From: Martinezella dioscoreae
Lineage (GTDB): Bacteria; Pseudomonadota; Alphaproteobacteria; Rhizobiales; Rhizobiaceae
Direction of reading: 5' to 3'
Length of the DNA stretch: 64,000 nt
Assembly: GCF_009176305.1 (NCBI RefSeq)
Contig: NZ_BLAJ01000002.1
Coordinates: forward strand, 62,001-126,000
Below, piece after piece: positions 1 to 7,477 of this stretch. The notes beneath the pieces are model-generated. The model ran no database searches. It saw only the letters and a program-made list of their open reading frames with translations, and had not been told where the DNA came from. A program made the translations under genes and the position numbers. Within the stretch, counting starts at the first letter, position 1, and every line of letters begins with the position of its first letter.

Positions 1-166
1 CGCCCGTAGCCTTCTGCCAGCTGGTCAACATGGCCTGACGCCAGGAATTGCCGGCATAATTGTTCGATAATGCAATTTTCTTGGATGACGTATCGGCAAA
101 GGCAGCCCCCGGCGCGGCAACGCAAGCGATGACGGCGGACGCCATAAGCATCTTGGCAATATTCAT
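1..166 (-). CDS. Sugar-type ABC transporter periplasmic binding protein (5' part only)
   Basis: The gene starts at an ATG ending at 166 and runs off the left edge, so only about 55 residues are visible. The product opens with a typical signal peptide (MNIAKMLMASAVIACVAAPG, cleavage near AFA-D). The mature start contains KKIALSNNYAGNSWRQ, which resembles the first strand of periplasmic binding proteins of the sugar/peripla_BP_4 kind. A strong Shine-Dalgarno, GGAGGA, lies at 171-176, four bases before the ATG. It is transcribed away from the two-component genes to its right, so that system may control it (inference from position only). The substrate cannot be told from this fragment. Confidence 0.75.
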   Translation of the reverse strand, partial: MNIAKMLMASAVIACVAAPGAAFADTSSKKIALSNNYAGNSWRQAMLTSWQKATG

Positions 167-463
167 TTTTTCCTCCCAAAGCGCCTGTACTTCATCTTCC
201 AGGCCAAGATTTTCGAGCGTGCTCCTCAACGAACGATCGAAAATAATATTTGCACTGAAGGTTGCCCTGTCAGTAGAAACAGGATGTCCGAGATTGTGAC
301 GCTTGTACAGGCGCTTAAAGGGCGGGACCTTGCGGGATCCCGCAGAAAAGATGCGCAAATCCGCAAGACGGATCTCTCGGATCGGCGCTTAATAGTGCCG
401 GAATTTGCATGCTGCGAGCGACCGGAGGAGCATAGGTCGGCGCATTGCCTGGGAGGGCGTGTC

Positions 464-1702
464 TTGCGCGATCTGGCGCCGCAATCGGTCTTCGACCATT
501 ATCTCAACATATCGAGGCTTCTCGCCGGCCAACTCGACTTTCACTCGGTCATCCAGGCGGTCGCCGCCGAGATCAGCCACGTCATCCCGCATGACCATCT
601 GGATGTCTGCATCATCCTGATGGACGAGCAATTTCATACCGCCTACGAGAGCGGCTTGGAAACGGACTGGGGTCGCCGTTTTCCCGCACCCGTGAGCAAT
701 AGCCCCATCCGCACGCTTCTATGGGGCGAGACGGACTACCTCTTGACCGACGACGCCTGGAATGATCCCCAATTCCATTTCCAGGGCGCGTTTTCACATC
801 CGATCTTTCATCAATCGCTGCATAGCCGTCTGCACGTGCCTCTGAAAGTCCAGGGGCATGTCATCGGTGCGCTTTCCTGCTCGAGCCACCAGACCGGCTT
901 CTACACCATGCAGCACGTCGAAAGCGCCCGCGTCATTGCCGATCTGCTGGCACCCCATTTCTTTGCAATCCGCGCCGCCGACCAGGCTAAACGCTCGGCA
1001 ATCGTGGAAGCCGAGGCTCGGGCCCGCGAAGAGGGCCTGCGCCTCGGCGCCCTGAAATTGACTGAGGCCCTGGAAGCCGAGCGGCAGCGCATCGGCATGG
1101 ACCTCCACGACCAGATTCTGGCCGACCTGACCCGCCTCTCAAGGCGGCTGGAGCGACTCGCGCGACAGCCCGATGTCACCGGCGAAGCGCTTGAGCCGCT
1201 CTTTCGCGGGCTGCAACACAGCATGCACGATCTTCGCCAGATCATCGAGGAGGCCAAGCCCTCCGTCCTTCAACTGTTCGGTTTCGCGCAGGCGATCGAG
1301 AACCATCTCGAACGGTCGATCCAGGAGAGCGGCGCGACTTTGATCTGGACACTGAACGACGAGACCGGCGGCGCGATCGACTGCCTTGAACAGTCGGTGT
1401 CCATTGCCCTATTCCGCATTGCGCAGGAGGCCATCAACAACGCCATTCGCCATGCCCAGGCCGGCAACATTGCGGTTCATCTGAAAGCACCCGAGGGTGC
1501 GGTCACCATTGATGTCGTGGATGACGGTGTCGGACTTGGAAATACCCGCAGATTATCGGGCGGCGGTATCGAAAATATGCGGACGCGTGCGCGCCTGATT
1601 TCGGCACGCTTCACGATCAAGGCCGCAGCAGCCTCCGGTGGAACGATCGTCAGTGTCAACCTGCCTGCCAAGGCGCAGACGGCCGGAGGAGCCGCCGCAT
1701 GA
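464..1702 (+). CDS. GAF-domain sensor histidine kinase (NarL/HisKA_3 class)
   Basis: This is a cytoplasmic sensor kinase with no membrane segment. A GAF-like sensory region covers about residues 15-170. A HisKA_3 dimerisation helix follows, with RIGMDLHDQ placing the phosphorylated histidine near residue 215. A HATPase_c domain comes last (EAINNAIRHA N-box near 322, DDGVGLG near 353). I chose the TTG at 464 because GGGAGGG sits six bases upstream and the GAF homology begins just after it. An in-frame ATG at 284 would add 60 residues of unconvincing sequence with a poor ribosome site. The stop overlaps the next gene's start (ATGA), so kinase and regulator are translationally coupled. The ligand is unknown. 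Confidence 0.85.
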   Translation: MRDLAPQSVFDHYLNISRLLAGQLDFHSVIQAVAAEISHVIPHDHLDVCIILMDEQFHTAYESGLETDWGRRFPAPVSNSPIRTLLWGETDYLLTDDAWNDPQFHFQGAFSHPIFHQSLHSRLHVPLKVQGHVIGALSCSSHQTGFYTMQHVESARVIADLLAPHFFAIRAADQAKRSAIVEAEARAREEGLRLGALKLTEALEAERQRIGMDLHDQILADLTRLSRRLERLARQPDVTGEALEPLFRGLQHSMHDLRQIIEEAKPSVLQLFGFAQAIENHLERSIQESGATLIWTLNDETGGAIDCLEQSVSIALFRIAQEAINNAIRHAQAGNIAVHLKAPEGAVTIDVVDDGVGLGNTRRLSGGGIENMRTRARLISARFTIKAAAASGGTIVSVNLPAKAQTAGGAAA

Positions 1703-2430
1703 AGGTTCTGATCATCGAAGACGATCCGCTCCATCGCTCCTATCTCAACGAAGCGATCCGCGCCGCACTTCCCGAATGCGATGGCGTGCTGGAGGCAGAA
1801 AATGGCAATACGGGCGAACGGCTGGCGCGGGATTTGAGGTCGTCTCATATCGTCATGGATCTGCAGATGAGCCAGCGCAACGGCATCGAAGCGGCCCGCA
1901 CGATCTGGAAGGAGCGACCGGAGACGCGCATCCTTTTCTGGTCAAACTATTCAGACGAGGCCTATGTTCGCGGCGTTTCGCGCATCGTGCCTGCCGGCGC
2001 CGTCTACGGATATGTTCTGAAATCCGCCTCAGACGACCGCCTGAAGCTGGCGCTTCGCAGCATCTTCATCGAAAGCCAGTGCGTTATCGACCGTGAGGTG
2101 CGCGGCATGCAGCAAAAGAGCCTCGGCAACGTCAACGGTTTCACCGAGGCCGAATATGAGATCCTGATCGATATCGCCCTTGGATTGACCGATCGCGCGA
2201 TCGCCCAGCGGCGCAATCTTTCGGTCCGCAGCGTTCAGAACCGATTGCAGCAGCTCTATGTGAAACTCGGTGTCTATCAGCCGCTCGGCGGTCAGGATGA
2301 TGATAGTCGTTTCAATCTGAGAGCGCGCGCGGTTGCCGTGGCGTTCTTAAGGAAACTTCTCAATCACAGCGCGCTCGAACGTGCGGAAGCCGATCTTTCC
2401 GCCTGGCTGGCGCGCCAACCACGCAACTGA
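1699..2430 (+). CDS. Response regulator, REC plus LuxR-type HTH
   Basis: The 243-residue product has a receiver domain (acidic IIEDD at the start, phospho-acceptor Asp near residue 54 in VMDLQM) and a C-terminal NarL/LuxR helix-turn-helix (about 150-205, FTEAEYEILIDIALG then RSVQNRLQQLYVKLGV). It overlaps the upstream kinase by four bases and is certainly its partner. The residue after the phosphorylation loop is Ser where Pro is usual, which is tolerated in the family. The likely target is the divergently oriented binding-protein gene at the left edge (inference). A C-terminal tail of about 35 residues follows the HTH. Confidence 0.9.
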   Translation: MKVLIIEDDPLHRSYLNEAIRAALPECDGVLEAENGNTGERLARDLRSSHIVMDLQMSQRNGIEAARTIWKERPETRILFWSNYSDEAYVRGVSRIVPAGAVYGYVLKSASDDRLKLALRSIFIESQCVIDREVRGMQQKSLGNVNGFTEAEYEILIDIALGLTDRAIAQRRNLSVRSVQNRLQQLYVKLGVYQPLGGQDDDSRFNLRARAVAVAFLRKLLNHSALERAEADLSAWLARQPRN

Positions 2431-2482
2431 AAGCAAGCCCTGCACTGAAGTCGATCGTGCTTGACGTCTTCCCTCGAATAAT

Positions 2483-2504
2483 TGTCTATTGCTAGCAATA
2501 GACA
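2483..2504. promoter_or_regulatory. 22-bp perfect palindrome, candidate operator for the dehydratase gene
   Basis: The half-site TGTCTATTGCT is followed directly by its exact reverse complement. The palindrome lies 25 bases before the start of the UxaA-family gene, where it would cover a promoter. The nearby GntR regulator is the natural candidate to bind it (inference). No obvious copy lies upstream of the GntR gene itself, only a weaker TTCTAT/ATAGAA pair at 5100-5130. Confidence 0.6.
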
Positions 2505-2529
2505 TTAATCCAACCATATGGAACTTCCT

Positions 2530-4059
2530 ATGTCCGCCGTTTCGCCTGTCATCCTGCTCAACCCCATCGACGATGTCGCGGTCGCTCGCGCGATGATCCG
2601 CGCCGGCAGCCCGACCGGCATCGACGGCTTGATCGCGGCAGACCAGATCCCGCGCGGTCACAAGGTGGCAGTCCGCGATATCCAGGTCGGCCAGGAGATC
2701 CGCAAATTCGGTCAGCCGATCGGCGTCGCGACACAGTTCATTCCGGCCGGCGGCCACGTCCATCTACAGAACCTGGCCGTGATCGAATCCGACCATCCCT
2801 ACCAGTTCAGCGTCGATATCGAAGAGACGGGCATGTTGCCGCAAGAGGACTGTCGGACCTTCATGGGCTTCGACCGCGGCGCCGGCGGCGTCGGCACGCG
2901 CAATTTCATCGGCATCATCACGACGGTCAATTGCTCGGCAACCGTCTCGAAATATATTGCCGAACATTTCAATCGCACCGGCGGGCTTGAGGGCTTCGAC
3001 AATGTCGATGGTGTCGTGGCGCTGACCCACGGCGGCGGCTGCGCCATCAACACTCAGTCGGAGGGCTACCGCTATCTGGCCCGCACTCTTCAGGGCTATG
3101 CGCGGCACCCGAATTTCGGCGGCATCCTGATGATCGGCCTTGGCTGCGAAACCAATCAGATCGCACCCATCCTGGAGCATTACAAGCTTGAGGAAGGAAA
3201 CCGCCTGCGCACCATGACGATCCAGGATCTCGGCGGTACCCGCAAGACAATCGCGGCCGCTTCCGAAATGATCAAAGACATGTTGCCCGAGGTGAACTCA
3301 GCCAAGCGCACCGTCCAGCCGCTTTCGGGGATCAAATTGGCCCTGGAATGTGGCGGCTCCGATGGCTATTCCGGAATATCGGCCAACCCGGCGCTCGGCT
3401 ATGCCTCCGATCTTCTCGTGCGCAATGGCGGCACGTCGGTTCTGGCGGAAACGCCGGAGATTTACGGCGCGGAACATCTGCTGACACGCAGGGCGGTTAC
3501 GCCCGCCGTCGCAGAAAAGCTACTCTCCCGGATCGACTGGTGGCGCGACTATACCCGCCGCAACGGTGCGGAACTCAACAACAACCCTTCCTATGGAAAC
3601 AAGCTCGGCGGGTTGACGACCATCCTCGAGAAGTCGCTCGGAGCCGTCGCCAAGGGCGGCTCAATGCCGCTGAAGGCCGTCTACGAATATTCGGAGATCG
3701 TCGATGAACCCGGTTTCGTCTTCATGGACACGCCCGGCTATGATCCCGTCGCCGTCACCGGCCAGGTTGCCGGCGGCTGCAATGTGATCTGCTTCACGAC
3801 CGGTCGAGGCTCCGTCTCCGGCTTCAAGCCGGCGCCCTGCGTCAAGATCGCCACCAATACCGAGATGTACAACCATATGCGCGAGGATATGGACATCAAT
3901 TGCGGAGACATCGTCAGCGGTGACGACACGATCGAGGCGGCCGGCGAGCGGATCTTCGAAGAAATCATCGCTGTCGCCTCCGGAAAGAAGACACTCAGCG
4001 AGATCTTCGACTATGGCGACAATGAATTCGTTCCCTGGCAGGTCGGCGCCATCACCTGA
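2530..4059 (+). CDS. UxaA-family hydro-lyase (altronate/galactarate dehydratase type)
   Basis: The roughly 509-residue protein has the two-part structure of altronate and galactarate dehydratases. An N-terminal SAF-like domain covers about residues 15-95 (DQIPRGHKVAVRDIQVGQ). The catalytic UxaA/GarD domain follows, with the conserved stretches GVGTRNFIGI, LTHGGGCAI, LMIGLGCETNQ and GGSDGYSGISANPALG. These enzymes remove water from sugar acids to give 2-keto-3-deoxy acids and need Fe2+. An ATG at 2518 is also possible; 2530 is preferred because GGAA sits six bases upstream. It stands alone, facing the GntR gene tail to tail with 12 bases between stops. The exact sugar acid cannot be assigned. 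Confidence 0.85.
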   Translation: MSAVSPVILLNPIDDVAVARAMIRAGSPTGIDGLIAADQIPRGHKVAVRDIQVGQEIRKFGQPIGVATQFIPAGGHVHLQNLAVIESDHPYQFSVDIEETGMLPQEDCRTFMGFDRGAGGVGTRNFIGIITTVNCSATVSKYIAEHFNRTGGLEGFDNVDGVVALTHGGGCAINTQSEGYRYLARTLQGYARHPNFGGILMIGLGCETNQIAPILEHYKLEEGNRLRTMTIQDLGGTRKTIAAASEMIKDMLPEVNSAKRTVQPLSGIKLALECGGSDGYSGISANPALGYASDLLVRNGGTSVLAETPEIYGAEHLLTRRAVTPAVAEKLLSRIDWWRDYTRRNGAELNNNPSYGNKLGGLTTILEKSLGAVAKGGSMPLKAVYEYSEIVDEPGFVFMDTPGYDPVAVTGQVAGGCNVICFTTGRGSVSGFKPAPCVKIATNTEMYNHMREDMDINCGDIVSGDDTIEAAGERIFEEIIAVASGKKTLSEIFDYGDNEFVPWQVGAIT

Positions 4060-4071
4060 TGCCGCTCCGCA

Positions 4072-5067
4072 TTAGAGGATGAAACTGTATTCATCCGGCT
4101 GGTAGTGCTCGCGGATATAGGCGGCACGCGCCTGTACATTGGGCTGAGAATTGCTGATGTGATCACGCATCGCTTTCTTCAGCCCTTCCTCATCGCGCTT
4201 TTGCACCATCTTGAAGACACCGATATGCTCGGAGAGGAAAGGCTCGTATTCCGGCCTCTTGATGCGGCTGCCGACGATGTGCTTGCTGAGGGTCAGGATG
4301 CAGTGAGTCCGCTTCAGGATGCTCAGGAACTCCTTGTTCGGGCAAGCCTGCAGGCTGCGCAGATGAAGGTCCAGCTCCAGCTCATACATGGTCGAGGCCG
4401 ATACATCGGGATAATCTGCAAGCGCCAGCGCCAGCCTCGAAAGCATCGCGTCGGCATGTTGGTTCGAAAGGCCGCCCAAGGCACTTGCAAGTGCCGCCGG
4501 CTCGATTTGCTCGCGCACCTCGTAGAGGTCGCGAATGCGCTGGCTGTCGAGCGGTACGATCGACCAGCGGAAATTATCGTCCTTTTCGGTGATGCCGAGC
4601 GTTTCAAGCTTCAGCAGTACGTCGCGTGCTACCCCACGCCCAACGCCGAAATGCCGTGCGAGCTCGTTTTCATTGATGCGATAGCGGCCGAAAAAGGAGC
4701 GATAGACGACGATGCTCTCGACATCTTCATAGAGCGCCTGCCAGGCGAATATCGGCCTGTCGTCATCCCCGTCGAACATTTTGCCGAGATAGTCCGCAAG
4801 TTTGATCCGCCTCGGAAGAGTCCCTGTCTTGCCGACAATAAAACCGCGGCCATCAAACCGTGTGATCAATCCATCCTCGAAGAGGAGCTGGAGTGCCTGA
4901 CGTACCGGCGCCCGGCTGCTGTCTATCAAGCCCGCAAGAGCGGCCTCGGTCAACACTGCGCCCTCGGGCACCGTCCCATCGAGAATCTCGGCCTTCAGCC
5001 GCCCGAAGAGCTCCTCATAGAGACTGGTTTTGCGCGAACCGCCGTTCCCTAGCCGTGATATGCCCAT
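4072..5067 (-). CDS. GntR-family regulator with two winged-helix domains and an FCD domain
   Basis: The 331-residue protein is longer than the usual 220-250 residues of FCD-type GntR regulators. Residues about 15-80 form a GntR winged helix (SSRAPVRQALQLLFEDGLI). Residues about 112-172 look like a second one (NENELARHFGVGRGVARDVL, then LETLGI and IVPL). Residues about 175-315 form the all-alpha FCD ligand domain (IRDLYEVREQIEPAALASA). The ATG at 5067 has GGGAC upstream. It is convergent with the UxaA-family gene, and a sugar acid or its product is the likely effector (inference). Whether both winged helices bind DNA is open. Confidence 0.85.
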   Translation of the reverse strand: MGISRLGNGGSRKTSLYEELFGRLKAEILDGTVPEGAVLTEAALAGLIDSSRAPVRQALQLLFEDGLITRFDGRGFIVGKTGTLPRRIKLADYLGKMFDGDDDRPIFAWQALYEDVESIVVYRSFFGRYRINENELARHFGVGRGVARDVLLKLETLGITEKDDNFRWSIVPLDSQRIRDLYEVREQIEPAALASALGGLSNQHADAMLSRLALALADYPDVSASTMYELELDLHLRSLQACPNKEFLSILKRTHCILTLSKHIVGSRIKRPEYEPFLSEHIGVFKMVQKRDEEGLKKAMRDHISNSQPNVQARAAYIREHYQPDEYSFIL

Positions 5068-5383
5068 GTCGTCCCATATTTCGCGTCCGAGTCTGTAACT
5101 TCTATGGAGAGCATCTCGCTAACTATAGAAGAGCAACGATTCCAAAGCGGCTCCGATATCTGACGGAAAAATTCGATTGCCTTCCTCACCCTGCTTAGAA
5201 CCAGTGACGTAAATATCCATAACATGCTTTCGACACTTCCACGAAAATCCGATGTCGCTGATCGGGCCTGAAAAGTGGCGCCCGGCATATCCTGGATTCC
5301 GGCTTTAATCGTTCAGTTGCTCCCGAACCTCTTCGGCCGCGACCATCGGCTTTCGCTCATCGAGAGCTATCACCGGGATGTTT
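5068..5383. other. Intergenic stretch upstream of the GntR gene, no gene seen
   Basis: About 316 bases with no credible coding sequence on either strand. It should hold the GntR promoter. The only structure noted is a loose inverted repeat, TTCTAT at 5100-5105 and ATAGAA at 5125-5130. Confidence 0.5.
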
Positions 5384-5476
5384 TTACTGAATAAGAGACG
5401 CCAAGCCGATACCGATCATGCATATCAGCAGCCCTGCAGAGATGAAAAACAGGACCAGAGGTGTATAATTCGACAT
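5384..5476 (-). CDS. Predicted 30-residue single-pass membrane protein
   Basis: A short frame begins with an ATG at 5476 and ends in TAA at 5384-5386. It is preceded by an almost perfect Shine-Dalgarno (AAAGGAGG at 5481-5488, five bases from the ATG). The product starts MSNYTPLVLF and ends GLASLIQ. It is hydrophobic almost throughout, compatible with one membrane helix, in the size range of KdpF- or CydX-like subunits, but I recognise no family. No partner gene lies alongside. The evidence is the ribosome site plus the hydrophobic pattern. Confidence 0.55.
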   Translation of the reverse strand: MSNYTPLVLFFISAGLLICMIGIGLASLIQ

Positions 5477-5930
5477 CAGGTCCTCCTTTCGAAGTTACGC
5501 TGCGTGTCGCCGTGGAGGGAAAGCAAATTACCCTTCGTGGGTATTGAAGCGGTTCATGACATTCCGCTCCTCGCCAGAACCGAACGAAGGCTCGTCGTCT
5601 AAATCTACGCGGGCGTGCGCTTTTGGTTCCGATAATCGCCAGGATGTTTAGGCAAATCCATCTCACTCGCCTCCGTAGCCCTAGATGCAATGCCCAGTCC
5701 TTGCCGAAGGACGAAAATTCCCATGGCCGACATATCAGCCAAGGGAATGCCTCCTGCCGATAGCTGAAGCCTATCCAGAGGTTGCCGATCATCGGGAACC
5801 CACCGATCGACCCTGCCATCTCTCGATCACCCAATGCTTCGGTGGCTCAGGACGTATAATTTCAGGAGGGTGTCGCACGGCATGATCTTTTATCGTGCAG
5901 CCGACTATTAAAACATCATTGCTCGATCTA
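5477..5930. other. Intergenic stretch without a recognisable gene
   Basis: The minus strand is open over much of this stretch, but the translation is rich in Arg and Trp with no domain pattern and no ribosome site. It looks like a by-product of base composition. I see nothing else until the inverted repeat at its right end. Confidence 0.45.
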
Positions 5931-5955
5931 ATAATCTATTAAAAATATAGATTAT
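5931..5955. promoter_or_regulatory. Inverted repeat before the flavin monooxygenase gene
   Basis: ATAATCTAT at 5931-5939 and its exact reverse complement ATAGATTAT at 5947-5955 flank a 7-base A/T spacer. The element lies about 40 bases before the monooxygenase start, inside an AT-rich promoter-like stretch. It is a plausible operator; the regulator is unknown. Confidence 0.45.
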
Positions 5956-5993
5956 AACAATTGACGTTGCCGACGACATCAAGGAAATTCGCG

Positions 5994-7319
5994 ATGACCC
6001 ACAATCGTCCCCGACGCCTGAAGACATTGACCGGAGCAAGCAGCGTCATTTCCGCCGGAAACGACACAAGCCCCGTCACCGGCATCAAGCGTGCCATCGA
6101 GCTCGCCCGCAAGGCGGAAGCGGAAAAGATCACCGGGCTGTTCACGGCCGACCTGCTCCATATCGACCCGGCGGGACTTGCCGGAACCGCCGGCATCCAG
6201 GAGCCGATTATCGCGCTTGCCGCCTTGAGCCAGGTGACGTCACACATTGGCCTGATCGCCACCGTCTCTACCACCTTTCACTATCCCTACAATCTGGCCC
6301 GCCAGATCGGCACGCTCGACCATGCAAGCGGCGGGCGCGCCGGCTGGAATGCCGTGACCTCCTCTGTCGGCGAGGAGAATTTCGGCGAGACATTGCCAAG
6401 CCCGGAGGAGCGCTATGAGCGGGCTGCTGAATTCATCGAAATCGTCAATGCGCTTTATGATGCCAATGAACGGAATGCCGCCGAACGCAAGGCGTCCGGG
6501 GCGATCGGTATCGATCCGGCAAAATTCCATCCGATCAACTATCGCGGCAAGCACTTCCAGGTCGACGGTCCCTTGAACGTGCCGCCTTTGCCACAGGGTC
6601 GCCCCGTCCAGTTCCAGGCGGGCCAGTCGGAAGCCGGTGTCACCGTCGGCGCACGATATGCCGAGGTGGTCTATACCTCGCAACCCAAGCTCGAGGATGC
6701 CATCGCTTTCGCCACGGAACTGCGGCGTCGCGCGACAAGCTTCGGGCGCGCAGCCGGCCTCCCCTTCATCATGAATTCCTTCCATTCGGTGATTGGCGAT
6801 TCCGATGCGGATGTTGCAAGACGCCTGAAGGAGAAGCATGAGCGGATCGACTACGAACAAGGTCGCCTGAAACTGGCGGACATGCTCGGCGGCGATCTCG
6901 ATCTTTCCGAACTGCCGCTCGACAAGCCTTTGCCGGAGGCACTTCTGCCTGAGGTCACCAGCATCAACCGACGGCGCGGCCGCGTGGAAATCTTCCGCCG
7001 CTATGCGCGTGAAGGGCTGACCTTGCGGCAGCTCATCATTCAGGCGCAGGAAACCGGGCACTGGTCGGTCGCCGGCACGCCGGAGCAGCTTGTCGATGCG
7101 ATCGAGGAACGCTTTCGGGCCGGAATTCTCGATGTTCTCTCGCTCCACGGCTTCGGCAATCCGGACCAGGAGGACCTGCTGGTGAACAGGCTGCTGCCCG
7201 AGTTGCGGCGACGGTCGATCATCGACACCGATTATGTCGGAGACGATTTCCGTTCGAATCTGGAGCTCCCGCCCTATGTAGTTGCGGACGGCGCGTTGAA
7301 CTCGGCCAGGCGCGCCTGA
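5994..7319 (+). CDS. LLM-class flavin-dependent monooxygenase (NtaA/SnaA/DszA type)
   Basis: The 441-residue protein matches the bacterial-luciferase-like monooxygenases of the nitrilotriacetate/DszA group, which use FMNH2 from a separate reductase to oxidise small N- or S-containing compounds. Diagnostic stretches are FTADLLHIDP, IGLIATVSTTFHYPYNLARQIGTLDHASGGRAGWN (cited in part), GRPVQFQAGQSE and AEVVYTSQ. The start is the ATG at 5994, eight bases after AAGGAA; an upstream TTG at 5961 has no ribosome site. No flavin reductase or transporter lies next to it, so the substrate is not inferable. It is preceded by an inverted repeat. Confidence 0.88.
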   Translation: MTHNRPRRLKTLTGASSVISAGNDTSPVTGIKRAIELARKAEAEKITGLFTADLLHIDPAGLAGTAGIQEPIIALAALSQVTSHIGLIATVSTTFHYPYNLARQIGTLDHASGGRAGWNAVTSSVGEENFGETLPSPEERYERAAEFIEIVNALYDANERNAAERKASGAIGIDPAKFHPINYRGKHFQVDGPLNVPPLPQGRPVQFQAGQSEAGVTVGARYAEVVYTSQPKLEDAIAFATELRRRATSFGRAAGLPFIMNSFHSVIGDSDADVARRLKEKHERIDYEQGRLKLADMLGGDLDLSELPLDKPLPEALLPEVTSINRRRGRVEIFRRYAREGLTLRQLIIQAQETGHWSVAGTPEQLVDAIEERFRAGILDVLSLHGFGNPDQEDLLVNRLLPELRRRSIIDTDYVGDDFRSNLELPPYVVADGALNSARRA

Positions 7320-7477
7320 TCCGTTCCCGGCTAATGGTCACAACAACTTGCGGTAAGGCTTTGAGCCTGTTGCCGCCGAATGGCACGAAGATCGTCGTGC
7401 AACCGGAGCTGCCCTTCTCAAATGGGAAAACAAGGGCGAGCCGACCGTGTTTTTGATGGCTGGAAGGCTCACCTCGA

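Noticed and set aside
284..463. Longer start for the sensor kinase
   Set aside because: The added 60 residues have no GAF similarity and the ATG at 284 lacks a spaced Shine-Dalgarno, unlike the TTG at 464.
5100..5130. TTCTAT/ATAGAA inverted repeat upstream of the GntR gene as a second copy of the 22-bp operator
   Set aside because: Only six bases per arm with a 19-base spacer, and the similarity to the TGTCTATTGC half-site is partial.
5370..5834. A 154-codon minus-strand frame
   Set aside because: Arg/Trp-rich with no domain and no ribosome site; it conflicts with the better-supported 30-codon gene at 5384-5476.
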